64,000 nt of DNA from JADKAV01 sp963704075 (GCA_963704075.1 CAVPGV010000011.1:1-64000); one strand, 5' to 3'; shown: positions 17,392 through 26,672, counted from the first letter of the stretch. Notes: generated by a model not told the origin, from the letters alone. A program made the numbers and translations.

Positions 17392-18965
17392 TCACCTTCG
17401 AGAATGTGAGCTTCACCCACGACGGCACGCAGTCCACGATCCTGCGCGATGTCGACCTGACCATCCCGGAGGGTGACCTGACGCTGGTCATCGGCCGGAC
17501 CGGTTCGGGCAAGTCCACCTTCCTGAACCTGATCAACGGCTTGGTCCCGCACTTCACCGGAGGCACCTTGCGGGGACGGGTCATCGTCGCTGGGATGGAC
17601 ACCCGCACCCACCCCCCGCGCGACCTTGCCGGCAGTGTCGGAACCGTGGGCCAGAGCCCGCGCGCCGGCTTCACCACTGACACCGTCGAGGACGAGTTGG
17701 CCTACACCATGGAGTCCCTCGGGTTCGCGCCCGACGTCATGCGCCGCCGGGTCGAGGAGACGTTGGACCTGCTCGGGCTGACCGCGCTGCGCCGACGCTC
17801 GCTGGACACACTGTCCGGCGGTGAGCAGCAGCGGGTCGCGATCGGATCGGCGCTCACCGCGGGACCGTCGGTTCTCGTTCTCGACGAGCCGACCAGCGCA
17901 CTGGATCCCGCCGCGGCCGAGGAAGTTCTGGCCGCCGTACATCGCCTGGTGCACGATCTCGCGATCACCGTGGTCATGGCCGAGCACAGGCTGGAACGGG
18001 TCATCGAATTCGCTGATCACGTGGTGCGCCTCGACGGCCCGCTGCTGCTCGAGGAACCGGCGGAGGCGATGCGCGGACACGGCCTGCAACCCCCGGTGGT
18101 CCGGTTGGGCCACGCGCTGGGCTGGGATCCGGTGCCCTTGTCGGTACGGTCCGCTCGCCGCCTTGCCCATGATCTGCGGAGTGCCGATGCGACTGCGCCG
18201 CCGCGACGCCCAGCAGGCAATCAAGTGGCGGATGTCATGTCAGCGACCGTTCAGTTCGGCCAGATCACCGCCCTGTCCGACGTGGGAATCCGGTTGCACC
18301 GGGGCCAGATCACCGCCCTGATGGGCCGCAACGGTGCGGGCAAGTCCACCCTGATCAGCCTGTTGACGGGCTCCCGACGCCCGCAGAACGGCCGGGCTCG
18401 CGTGGGCGGGACCGATCCGGCCGACCTCCAGGGACGAGACCTGCTCGAGCGGATCGCGTACGTCCCGCAGGACCCGACCGACCTGTTCTACACCGACACT
18501 GTCGCCCAGGAATGCGCCGACGCCGACACCGACACCGGGTTGCCCCCCGGTTCGGCGTGGAACCGCCTGACCGCGCTGGTCGAGACCGTCGATCCCCGCA
18601 CCCACCCCCGCGACCTGTCGGCAGGCCAGCAACTCGCTCTCGCGCTGGCGATCCAACTGTCAGCCGCCACGGACCTCATTCTCCTGGACGAACCGACCCG
18701 CGGGCTGGATTACCCGGGCAAGGCGGTCTTCGGTCGGTGGTTGCAGGACCTCGCCGACGCCGGCAGCAGTGTGCTGGTCGCCACCCATGACGTGGAACTG
18801 GTGGCGGTCATCGCCGACCGGGTCATCGTGCTGGCCGACGGCGAAGTGGTGACGGACACCGACGCCCGAAGCGCGTTGACCTCATCGCCGACGTTCGCGC
18901 CGCAGGTACACAAGGTTCTGTCCCCGTTGCCGGTCCTCACCGTCGAGGAGGCGTGCCTGCTATGA
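17388..18965 (+). CDS. ECF transporter fused double ATPase (A-A')
   Basis: 525-aa cytoplasmic protein with two ABC ATPase domains in one chain. The GTG at 17388 overlaps the EcfT stop by 4 bp (GTGA) and starts directly with VITFENVSFTHDG, so the longer upstream frame was rejected. Domain 1 has Walker A GRTGSGKST (about residue 36), signature LSGGEQQRVAIG and Walker B VLVLDEPTSALDP. Domain 2 has Walker A GRNGAGKST (about 314), a degenerate signature LSAGQQLALAL and Walker B LILLDEPTRGLDY. It powers the transporter whose S component follows at once (ATGA overlap). Confidence 0.94.
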   Translation: MITFENVSFTHDGTQSTILRDVDLTIPEGDLTLVIGRTGSGKSTFLNLINGLVPHFTGGTLRGRVIVAGMDTRTHPPRDLAGSVGTVGQSPRAGFTTDTVEDELAYTMESLGFAPDVMRRRVEETLDLLGLTALRRRSLDTLSGGEQQRVAIGSALTAGPSVLVLDEPTSALDPAAAEEVLAAVHRLVHDLAITVVMAEHRLERVIEFADHVVRLDGPLLLEEPAEAMRGHGLQPPVVRLGHALGWDPVPLSVRSARRLAHDLRSADATAPPRRPAGNQVADVMSATVQFGQITALSDVGIRLHRGQITALMGRNGAGKSTLISLLTGSRRPQNGRARVGGTDPADLQGRDLLERIAYVPQDPTDLFYTDTVAQECADADTDTGLPPGSAWNRLTALVETVDPRTHPRDLSAGQQLALALAIQLSAATDLILLDEPTRGLDYPGKAVFGRWLQDLADAGSSVLVATHDVELVAVIADRVIVLADGEVVTDTDARSALTSSPTFAPQVHKVLSPLPVLTVEEACLL

Positions 18966-19786
18966 CACAGCTACACGCGGTGCCGCTGCGGGGCCGCACC
19001 CTCGGCGCACTCGTCGGGGTCAGTGCGGTCGGTCTGATCGCCTTCTTCTGGCCCTTCTTCGTGGCTCCCACGAGCATCGCCGCCGACCACGCCACGGATG
19101 CCCCGTGGTTCTTCGCCCTGCTGCTGCCGCTGGTCGTGGCGGTACTGCTGGCTGAGGTCAGCGGCGGCGGAGCGGATGCGAAAGCCGTGGCCATGCTCGC
19201 CGTCCTCGCGGCGGTGGCCACGGCCGTCCGGCCGCTCGGCGCCGGCGTGGCCGGACTCGAGCCGATGTTCGTGGTGCTCCTGCTGGGCGGACGTGCGCTG
19301 GGCCCGGCGTTCGGCTTCGCGCTGGGCAGTCTGTCGATGTTCACCTCCGCCCTCTTGACGGCCGGGGTGGGCCCCTGGCTGCCATTCCAGATGATGGCCG
19401 CCGGATGGTTCGCCATGGGGGCGGGCTTGTTGCCACAGATCCGAGGCAAGGCCGAGATAGCCCTCCTCCTGGTCTATGGTGCGGCCGCTTCCTTGCTCTA
19501 CGGGTTCCTGATGAATCTGTCCTTCTGGCCGTGGGCCCTGGGCCAAGGCAGCGAACTGTCCTTCGTCGCGGGCGCACCCCTGGCCGAGAACTTCGGACGC
19601 TGGGTGACGTTCAACATCGCCACCTCCCTCGGGTGGGACGTCCCGCGCGCGATTCTGACCGCCACCCTCACGCTGCTGGCCGGGCCCGTCCTGCTGCGGG
19701 CCGTACGGCGCGCGACCCGCCGTGCTGCCTTCGACGTCCCGGTGCACTTCGAGACGGTCGAGCCGGTCAGTTCCGAGCGTGCCTGA
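18962..19786 (+). CDS. ECF transporter substrate-binding (S) component, probably for cobalamin
   Basis: 274-aa integral membrane protein. ATG 18962 overlaps the ATPase stop (ATGA); an in-frame GTG at 18953 is less likely. About six hydrophobic helices can be seen (roughly 15-35, 47-65, 78-96, 100-130, 138-155, 165-185), with a loop ENFGRWVTFNIATSLGWD before the last helix. S components are poorly conserved in sequence, so specificity is taken from context: it ends a riboswitch-controlled B12 cluster. ECF transporters for B12 are known (CbrT in lactobacilli), but this protein was not recognised as close to that one. Confidence 0.85.
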   Translation: MTQLHAVPLRGRTLGALVGVSAVGLIAFFWPFFVAPTSIAADHATDAPWFFALLLPLVVAVLLAEVSGGGADAKAVAMLAVLAAVATAVRPLGAGVAGLEPMFVVLLLGGRALGPAFGFALGSLSMFTSALLTAGVGPWLPFQMMAAGWFAMGAGLLPQIRGKAEIALLLVYGAAASLLYGFLMNLSFWPWALGQGSELSFVAGAPLAENFGRWVTFNIATSLGWDVPRAILTATLTLLAGPVLLRAVRRATRRAAFDVPVHFETVEPVSSERA

Positions 19787-19874
19787 GTCCGGCTCTGGGG
19801 TGTCCGTGGTGCCACAGGCGAACCCGGTATCGGGGCCTCCGTGTGTGCTCGCCCTTCCCCAGTATTCGGCTCGT

Positions 19875-20155
19875 TCAGCGGGATTCGCAGGCGACCTTGT
19901 TGCGGTTCGGGTCCAGCCGCGGCGCCACCTTCTTGTACACCCGCGGGCACACGATGGGGCTGCGGAAGCCCTTGCGTACGACCTTCTTGCGAGCCTTCGC
20001 GGTCTTGGCGATGCCGGCGGGGTATTCGGCCCGCAGTTGCTTGCAGGATTTGAACGCCTTGGTGGGCATTGGTTCGGCCGACGCAGGCGCCGCGGCGATA
20101 AGCAGTCCACCGGTCAAGCGGCGCCAACAGTGATGACAGTCGTGAAGAGTCTCAT
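19875..20155 (-). CDS. Small secreted excalibur-domain protein (frameshift in signal peptide)
   Basis: About 93 aa if one missing base near 20115-20122 is restored: the ATG at 20155 gives MRLFTTVITVGAA, and after the break the frame continues LTGGLLIAAAPASAEP, together a normal Sec signal peptide. The mature part (FKSCKQLRAEYPAGIAKT, VCPRVYKKVAPRLD, NRNKVACES) matches the excalibur domain, in which a DxDxDG-like loop is thought to bind calcium. Here that loop reads LDPNRNKVACES and lacks most acidic residues, so calcium binding is doubtful. The two cysteine pairs are kept. It is extracellular, of unknown role, and stands alone on the minus strand. Confidence 0.65.
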
Positions 20156-20484
20156 GGTCAAGTGTTCGGCGCCAGACCACCAGACGGATTGGTGTCGTCG
20201 TGAACTTCGGCTAGCCCGGCCTTCGCCAACCACCCGCCGTGACTGCGGGTCGAGGTGGCTCAGTGCCCAGAACTCACCGGCTCGACAGGAGATCCGTGGA
20301 ACAGGTGCCGCAGTCCTGACGCCTGCTGGTGACGATCCGACCAGCCAGGGCTCGTTCCGTCACAGAAACGCGTACCGCGCGGTTCGCCGAGGCAGCTCGC
20401 CACGAGAACTGCGTTCGCGCCCGTCGTTCGTACTTGCCGGGCTCTGAAGTGAACTGACGCCGGGACCGGCAGCTGGACAAGCCC
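20156..20484. other. Intergenic region, nothing recognised
   Basis: About 330 bp between the excalibur-type gene (start at 20155, minus strand) and the stop of the hydrolase gene at 20485. It must contain the excalibur gene promoter. No RNA gene, repeat, convincing open frame or terminator hairpin was seen. Confidence 0.5.
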
Positions 20485-21292
20485 TCAGAATCTGCGTGCC
20501 GAGGCGATCATCCGCTCGACCACGGCGTCCACGGTGTCGGGCCGCAGCCCCATCCCGAGATGGGAACCCGGCACCTCGATGTTCTCGGCGCCCGGGACCA
20601 CGCACGCACGCCAGTCGACGATGCCGTCGGAGGTCGTGTAGTAGCTGATCAACTCGACGTCCTCCGGGAACGGACGGTGCGTGGCCAGCATGTAGGGGCA
20701 GGTGCAATCGCGGGTGACGCACCGGCGCTCACGCAACTCCGGGTCGCGCTGGTGCACCACTTTGAGCACGCCGACCACCGGTTGTGGGATCTCGTAGAAC
20801 GCGAATTCGTCGTTCAAGGGTGCCCCGAGGCTGACGACGGTGCTGACCAATTCGGGATGCCGGGCGCCGAGTCCGCGGGCGAGCATCCCACCCCTGCTGT
20901 GTCCCACGACCATCAAGCGTTGGCCGTGATCGGCGTCCACCGCCCGCCTGGCAACCTCCGCGAGTCGGTCGACAGCCCGGTCGGAACAGCGCACATTGGC
21001 CACGATGTGCGATCGCACAACATGGAAACCCGCGCGCTTGACCGCGATCTGCATGGGCAGAGTCGCGGCATCACCGAACCCGAATCCGGGCACCACGAGG
21101 ACCTGGCGCCGGATCGACTGTCTGGCGTCGCGATCCCCTGGGCAGGGCTTTCTCGAAGTCGATGATCTCCCCGGCGAACCGGCTCTCGGAGGCCACCCGC
21201 GCCACCCACCCGGGCAACGACTTCAGCGCGCCCGGCAAACCCCGCGGAGCCCAGTGCACCTCGGGCAGGTGGAGCTCACGCCACTCGACCAT
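20485..21292 (-). CDS. Alpha/beta hydrolase, lipase-like (one frameshift)
   Basis: About 268 aa after removing one base between 21105 and 21130. The N-terminal part starts at ATG 21292 (MVEWRELHLPEVHW) and runs into a first beta-strand that resumes in the new frame as RRQVLVVPGFGFGD. The catalytic nucleophile elbow is GHSRGG, with Asp and His candidates in YTTSDGIVDW and PGSHLGMGL; four cysteines occur at RRCVTRDCTCPY. The VPGFG opening resembles triacylglycerol lipase-like or cutinase-like esterases that lack a signal peptide. Substrate unknown. It is divergent from the P450 with 57 bp between the starts. Confidence 0.8.
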
Positions 21293-21349
21293 CGTGTGCG
21301 GACCTCCTGCGGTGTTGGGACTTCCGGACCTGCGAGGCAGACTACAGAC

Positions 21350-22777
21350 ATGGCCAGCACCGTCACCGAACGCACCGAACACGCGCGAGACATCGTGGCA
21401 TCGATGCGGGTCAAACAGGCCGCGGTTCCCAGGCCACCCGGCCCCAACGGGCTCAAGGCGATGTGGACCATGATGGCCGGACGCCGGGCTCCGCACGAGT
21501 TCTTCGGGGACCTCGCCGCCCGCCACCAACCCGTCGTGCACGTCGCCCTCGGTGCCGAACACGTGCACATCCTGTTCTCCCCCGAAGCCATCTGGGACGT
21601 CTTCGTCACCAACGGCCGGCATACGCGCAAGAGCCTCGGACTACAACTGACACGACCACTGCTCGGAGACGGGCTGCTCACCGCGGACGGAGCGACGCAT
21701 CTGCGCCACCGGCGTGCCATTCAGCCGCTCTTCCACAACAAGCGGATCGAGGGCTACATCGCGGACATGACCGCTGCCGCCGAGGTCACCAGCGGTTCCT
21801 GGTCCGACGGCACCGTCATCGATGTGGCGCACGCCATGTCGGAACTGACCCTGGACGTGATCGGCCGCACGATCTTCGGACTCAACCTGCGGGCGGAGGC
21901 CCAGGACATGGCAGAGGCACTGAACACGGTCCTGGAGGGTTTCGCACGGGGCATCGGTCCGCTGGCCTCCCCCCTGTCCCGGGTGCCCACCGCGCAGCGG
22001 CGCCGGGAGATCCGGGCGATCGAGGAACTCGACGCGATCGTCGGGCAGATGATCGCACAGCGGACCCGTGACATTCGCGATGGCCATGTGGGCAGCGACC
22101 TGCTGACCATGATGCTCACATCGACCGACGACGCCGGCGAACCGTCCTTCACCGCCGAGGAAGTGCGCGACGAAGCCATGACGTTGGTGCTCGCCGGGCA
22201 CGAGACGACCGCACTGACCCTGACCTGGTCATGGCATCTGCTGGCAACCAACCCGCAATGGCGCGGTTGGCTGACCGAGGAGGTCGACGCCTTGGCGGAG
22301 CCCCCCTCGACGGCTGACCAGTTGCGCCAGTTGCCGCGTACATATGCGGTCGTCGCGGAGTCGATGCGACTGCACCCGCCGGCGTGGATCATCGGGCGTT
22401 GGCTCGACACCGACCTCCGGGTGGCCGGCTGGGACCTGCCACGCGGAAGTGTGGTGTTGGCCTCGCAATATGCGATGCATCGTGATCCGCGTTTCTGGTC
22501 CGACGCCCATGCGTTCCGCCCGGACCGCTGGTTGACCGGTGAAGGCACCTTCGACGAGCGCGCGCCGAGGGTTCCGCGCGGAGTGTGGTTCCCCTTCGGG
22601 TTCGGGACCCGTCGGTGCATCGGCGAACACTTCGCCTGGACGGAGGCTGTCGTGCTGCTGGCTACCCTGGCCCGCCGATGGGAACTCGACGTGCAGGTCC
22701 CGGCCAACCCCCCGATGATGTCGGCCATCACACTGCGGCCCGACCTGCCGATGCCGACCGTTGTGCGGAGCCGCTGA
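21350..22777 (+). CDS. Cytochrome P450 monooxygenase
   Basis: 475-aa haem-thiolate enzyme. The haem loop PFGFGTRRCIGEHFA gives the Cys ligand near residue 423; the I-helix oxygen-activation motif is AGHETT (about 283) and the K-helix ExxR is ESMR. The overall pattern is that of the CYP102/CYP4-like (class E) group seen in mycobacteria and other actinobacteria, often acting on fatty acids or terpenoids. It has no membrane anchor. The stop is followed immediately by the start of the cobT-like gene with no spacer, so the two are co-transcribed. No ferredoxin or reductase gene is adjacent. Confidence 0.93.
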   Translation: MASTVTERTEHARDIVASMRVKQAAVPRPPGPNGLKAMWTMMAGRRAPHEFFGDLAARHQPVVHVALGAEHVHILFSPEAIWDVFVTNGRHTRKSLGLQLTRPLLGDGLLTADGATHLRHRRAIQPLFHNKRIEGYIADMTAAAEVTSGSWSDGTVIDVAHAMSELTLDVIGRTIFGLNLRAEAQDMAEALNTVLEGFARGIGPLASPLSRVPTAQRRREIRAIEELDAIVGQMIAQRTRDIRDGHVGSDLLTMMLTSTDDAGEPSFTAEEVRDEAMTLVLAGHETTALTLTWSWHLLATNPQWRGWLTEEVDALAEPPSTADQLRQLPRTYAVVAESMRLHPPAWIIGRWLDTDLRVAGWDLPRGSVVLASQYAMHRDPRFWSDAHAFRPDRWLTGEGTFDERAPRVPRGVWFPFGFGTRRCIGEHFAWTEAVVLLATLARRWELDVQVPANPPMMSAITLRPDLPMPTVVRSR

Positions 22778-23482
22778 ATGGACCCCAGGGTCGAATGGTG
22801 GCGATCGGTGAGCGCTGCGGCGAGGCCCGAGCGGCCCGTCCTCGTGGTGGTGCTCGACGACGACCCCGACGCGGTGTCGGCGCTCTCGCCCGAATTCAGC
22901 TCACGATGGCGCGCTGATACCGAGAACGGCCTCACACCGACCGCCAGAGTCGCCGAACATCTAGGGGTCCCCATTCACTTCGCCGACTCCGCAGGCCTGC
23001 CGCAGGGCCACGACCTGGTGTTGCTTGCCGACGCCGGCCGCGGCATGACCACATCGGCGGCGCAGGTCGCGTGCACCCACCTCAACGCCGAACCGCAGAC
23101 GGCGGTCGGATACGGCAGCGGGATCTCGGACGTCGACTGGATGGGCAAGGTGACCGGTGTGCGTGCACGGGCACAGGCGGCCGGCAGTCCACCGGCCGTA
23201 CCCTCCGCCGTCGGACTCCTCGCGGACCTTCTGGTCCGCGCGGCGGACACGGCCACGCCGGTCCTGCTGGACGGGGTGGTCTGCGCGGCGGGAGCGACCG
23301 TGGCCGAGGAACTGCCCCCCGTACAGGCACCCGTGCTCGGCCAGGAACCGTCCCACCGACTGTTCTTGGACCACCTGGACATCGCAGCGTGGGCGACCGG
23401 CGGCATCGGACCCGGCCAGGGGCTCGGCGCTCTGGGCGGACTGGCGGCCCTGAACGTAGCCCTCCTAGCCGCGGACGTGTGA
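22778..23482 (+). CDS. Degenerate CobT-like protein (nicotinate-nucleotide:DMB phosphoribosyltransferase family)
   Basis: 234 aa, against about 350 for working CobT. CobT landmarks can be followed: DLVLLADAGRGMTTSAA for the GEMGIGNTT loop, VGYGSGISDVDWMGKV for the VGRGTG loop, PVLLDGVVCAAGA for LLDGF, GQEPSHRLFLDHL for SAEPGH, and GIGPGQGLGA for the GEGTGA loop. In that last loop the glutamate that acts as the catalytic base in Salmonella CobT (E317) is replaced by proline, and the N-terminal GDHG segment is missing. It starts directly after the P450 stop and its last 18 bp overlap gcvT on the other strand. Its position equals that of cobT (Rv2207) near gcvT in M. tuberculosis. It is probably not a functional DMB-activating enzyme. 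Confidence 0.8.
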   Translation: MDPRVEWWRSVSAAARPERPVLVVVLDDDPDAVSALSPEFSSRWRADTENGLTPTARVAEHLGVPIHFADSAGLPQGHDLVLLADAGRGMTTSAAQVACTHLNAEPQTAVGYGSGISDVDWMGKVTGVRARAQAAGSPPAVPSAVGLLADLLVRAADTATPVLLDGVVCAAGATVAEELPPVQAPVLGQEPSHRLFLDHLDIAAWATGGIGPGQGLGALGGLAALNVALLAADV

Positions 23483-24523
23483 GGCCACGAAAGGCACTTT
23501 GACCACCTCAGCCGACAGACGCCGCCCGCGGACCTCGATCTCGACCCGGTCATCGACTCTCACCGACGTGCGCACGCGGGCCAGCGCGATACCCGTCTTC
23601 AGCGTCGGGGAGAAGGTGCCGCTGGTGGTGTAGCCGCACTCGTCGTCGTCCGTCCACACCGTCATCTGCGGCCGCGGTACCCCTCGGTCCACCATCCGCA
23701 GACCAACGATCTTCTGCTCGGCGGGGGTGACGAGGTAGGCCTCACGGCCGTTGAACGGACCCTTGTCCGCAACCACGGCCCACCCCACCGAGGACCAGCG
23801 GGCAGGCACCGACGGTGACAGTTCGTGACCGTGCAGCGGGTAGCCCATCTCGGTGCGCAACGTGTCCCGGGCCCCCAGCCCACACGGCACGGCACCCGCT
23901 GCGATCACCGCGTCCCAGACCTCCCCAGCCGCATCCGCAGGGACCAGGATCTCGACGCCGCGTTCCCCGGTGTAGCCCGTCCGGCACACCGTGCACACGA
24001 TCCCCGCCACCGGCGCGGTGGCGAACGACATGTACTCCAGGTCGGGCACTCCCAGGGCTGCCACCAGCGCATCCGACGAGGGTCCCTGCACCGCGATGAT
24101 CGCCGTCTGGCGTGTCACGTCAGCGACATCGAGCCCGGCCGCTTCCACCGCGTCGGCCACCGCAGCGCAGTTGGCAGCGTTCGGCACCAGGATGAACTCG
24201 TCGTCAGCGACCCGGTAGGCGATCAAGTCGTCGACGACGCCCCCCTCGTCGGTCAGCAGCAACGTGTACTGCGCCTGACCGTCGGCGATGCGGGTGAGGT
24301 CGTTGCTCAGCACCGTGTTGAGCACCGCACTGGGTCCGCGAACCGTCAGCGTCCCGAGGTGTGACACGTCGAAGACACCCACCGCCGAGCGCACCGCGGT
24401 GTGCTCGGCGACGACCCCCTGGTACTCCAGGGGCATCGACCACCCCGCGAACTCGGCGAATTTCGCGCCCGCGCTCACATGGCGGTCGTGCAGAGGAGAA
24501 GGAACTGCTTGCGGGATGGACAC
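23465..24523 (-). CDS. gcvT: Glycine cleavage system aminomethyltransferase (T protein)
   Basis: 352-aa folate-dependent enzyme that takes the aminomethyl group from lipoylated GcvH and forms methylenetetrahydrofolate and ammonia. Typical motifs are AEFAGWSMPLEYQG, VFDVSHLGTLTVRGP, GYTGERGVEILVP, CGLGARDTLRTEMGYPLHGHEL and the C-terminal barrel TSGTFSPTLKTGIALARV. Normal length is about 360. It converges on the cobT-like gene with an 18-bp coding overlap and is divergent from pepA. The other gcv genes are not in the window. Confidence 0.96.
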   Translation of the reverse strand: MSIPQAVPSPLHDRHVSAGAKFAEFAGWSMPLEYQGVVAEHTAVRSAVGVFDVSHLGTLTVRGPSAVLNTVLSNDLTRIADGQAQYTLLLTDEGGVVDDLIAYRVADDEFILVPNAANCAAVADAVEAAGLDVADVTRQTAIIAVQGPSSDALVAALGVPDLEYMSFATAPVAGIVCTVCRTGYTGERGVEILVPADAAGEVWDAVIAAGAVPCGLGARDTLRTEMGYPLHGHELSPSVPARWSSVGWAVVADKGPFNGREAYLVTPAEQKIVGLRMVDRGVPRPQMTVWTDDDECGYTTSGTFSPTLKTGIALARVRTSVRVDDRVEIEVRGRRLSAEVVKVPFVASHVRG

Positions 24524-24584
24524 CGCTCCACGCTATCCCGTGCCTGCGGCACATAGGGTGGCACTGATCAAGGAGGTCTGACCT

Positions 24585-26039
24585 GTGACAACTCTTCGGA
24601 TCGGCGATGCCGACGTCACCGCGACCCGGGCTCAGGTGCTGGTGGTGGGCGTCGCGGACAAGGACGGCCTGCACATCGTCAGCGGGGCACTGCCCGCGAA
24701 TGTGCGCCGCAGCATCGTCCGGGACCTCGAACGCGTCGGCTGCGACGGCCAACTCGGGGGCACGTGGCGGATCCCTGCCCCCGGATCCTTGGCCGCCGAG
24801 TCGGTGGTCGCCGTCGGAATGCCGCCCAAGCCCGACACCATCCAACTGCGCGAAGCGGCGGGCGCCGCGGTCCGGTCAGCCGGATCGGTGAAGACGATCG
24901 CCTTGGCGCTGCCGAGCAGCAACCCGCAGTCACTGGCCGCGGTCTGTGAAGGCGCACTGCTGGGCGCCCACGTCCCGCTGCGCCTGTCGGGCAAAGCGGT
25001 ACCCGAAGCACCCGCAGCGATCGTCGTCGCGACGACGGCGCCGCGGGGAATCCGCGCCGCGACCAAGCGCATCGCGGTCGCGGATGTGAAGGCGACCGGC
25101 CTGGCCAGGGACCTCGTCAACGAACCACCGGTGAGCCTGACGCCCCAGGCCATCGCCACTACCGCCAAGCAAACCTTCAAGAATCTGCCCGTCAAGGTCA
25201 CCGTCTGGGACGAACATCGCCTTGCCAAGGAGTCGATGGGCGGCATCGTCGGGGTCGGCCAGGGGTCGGCGAACCCGCCCCGCCTGATCCACTTGGAGTA
25301 CGCCCCCAAGGACGCCACCCGGCACCTCGCCTTCGTCGGCAAGGGGATCACCTTCGACTCCGGCGGACTGTCGCTGAAGCCCGCCAAGGCGATGGAAACG
25401 ATGAAGTGCGACATGGGTGGCGCGGCTGCCGTCCTCGCGGCCACCCGCACCATCGCCGAGGCCGGGCTCCCGGTACGGATCAGCGCCTACCTCGCCTGCG
25501 CCGAGAACATGCCCAGCGGCACCGCACAACGGCCTGGCGACGTCATCACCATGCGCAACGGCTCGACGGTAGAAGTGTTGAACACCGACGCCGAAGGCCG
25601 CCTGGTGATGGCCGACGCGATCGCGCTGGCAGCTGAGTCGAAACCGGATGCGATCGTCGACGTGGCCACCCTGACCGGGGCCCAGATGGTCGCACTGGGC
25701 TCACACATCGCCGCTGTCATGGCCAATGATGACGACCTCGCCCAGCAGATCCGCGACGCCGGGGCGAGCGTCGGTGAGCGCTTCTGGCCGATGCCTCTGC
25801 CGGACGCGCTGCGGGCGAGCCTGAAGTCGCGCGTCGCCGACCAGAAGAACATCGGGGAACAGATGGGCGGCATGCTGGTGGCCGGGCTGTTCCTCGAAGC
25901 CTTCGTACCGGAAGGTCAGGCATGGGCGCACTTGGACATCGCCGGTCCGGCCTGGAACGACGGCGCCCCGCACGGCTTCACACCGTCGGGCGGCACCGGA
26001 TTCGCCGCGCGCACCCTGATCGGCCTGGCCCGGGGCTGA
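24585..26039 (+). CDS. pepA: Leucyl aminopeptidase (M17)
   Basis: 484-aa cytosolic dinuclear-metal aminopeptidase for N-terminal residues. The catalytic C-terminal half contains the metal and active-site stretches GKGITFDSGG, KCDMGGAA, NTDAEGRLVMADA (about residue 330) and LDIAGPAW. The start is GTG 24585 after AAGGAGG. It shares one base with the following GNAT gene. It corresponds to pepB of M. tuberculosis (Rv2213) in the same syntenic position. Confidence 0.96.
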   Translation: MTTLRIGDADVTATRAQVLVVGVADKDGLHIVSGALPANVRRSIVRDLERVGCDGQLGGTWRIPAPGSLAAESVVAVGMPPKPDTIQLREAAGAAVRSAGSVKTIALALPSSNPQSLAAVCEGALLGAHVPLRLSGKAVPEAPAAIVVATTAPRGIRAATKRIAVADVKATGLARDLVNEPPVSLTPQAIATTAKQTFKNLPVKVTVWDEHRLAKESMGGIVGVGQGSANPPRLIHLEYAPKDATRHLAFVGKGITFDSGGLSLKPAKAMETMKCDMGGAAAVLAATRTIAEAGLPVRISAYLACAENMPSGTAQRPGDVITMRNGSTVEVLNTDAEGRLVMADAIALAAESKPDAIVDVATLTGAQMVALGSHIAAVMANDDDLAQQIRDAGASVGERFWPMPLPDALRASLKSRVADQKNIGEQMGGMLVAGLFLEAFVPEGQAWAHLDIAGPAWNDGAPHGFTPSGGTGFAARTLIGLARG

Positions 26040-26617
26040 TGCGTATCGAGCGGGGATACCCTCCTGCCGACGCCCCCACCATCGCCGGACTGTTCCTGTC
26101 CGGGTTCGGCGCCAAGCTGCACAACGTGATGGGGACCGACGACCGGGCCCGTGATTTCTTCGCCGCCGAACTCGACCCGGGCACGACGCTGGTGGCCAGA
26201 GCGGACGAACGGGCGGTGGCAGCGCTGGGGTACCTCGTCGCGGGAACCGGTCACCCGCTGCGGCAGACGTGGGCGAATGCCTGGAGGATCTACGGGCTCA
26301 GTGCCGTTTGGCGAGTCGCCCTGCTGGCGCTCCTCGATCAGAAAGCCACCCACGACGCCCTGCACATCGACTGGCTGTGTGTGGACCCGCAGACCCGTGG
26401 GACCGGCGCCGGCACCGCCTTGGTGTTCGCGGCTCAGGAGTTGGCCGCCGAGCAGGGCAAGACTGCGCTCACGCTGAGCGTTGTGGACTCCAATTCACGC
26501 GCCAAAGCGCTTTACGAGAGACTGGGTTTCGTGACGGTTGCCACGCAACGTCTGCCCGCACCTCGCCGATTGTTCGGATTTGGGTCCGCCGACGAGATGC
26601 GCAAGGATTTCGGGTAG
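26039..26617 (+). CDS. GNAT-family N-acetyltransferase
   Basis: 192 aa, ATG overlapping the pepA stop by one base. The acetyl-CoA-binding core is visible in LHIDWLCVDPQTRGTGAG (motif A, R/QxxGxG/A) with LTLSVVDSNSRAKALYERLG downstream (motif B). The substrate cannot be predicted. Translational coupling to pepA suggests an amino acid, peptide or small amine acceptor, but that is inference. It ends 55 bp before lpdA. Confidence 0.88.
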   Translation: MRIERGYPPADAPTIAGLFLSGFGAKLHNVMGTDDRARDFFAAELDPGTTLVARADERAVAALGYLVAGTGHPLRQTWANAWRIYGLSAVWRVALLALLDQKATHDALHIDWLCVDPQTRGTGAGTALVFAAQELAAEQGKTALTLSVVDSNSRAKALYERLGFVTVATQRLPAPRRLFGFGSADEMRKDFG

Positions 26618-26672
26618 CCCCCACGCCGCATCTGCTGAGAGGATGCGTAAGGCGACGACAAAGAGGAGAAAC

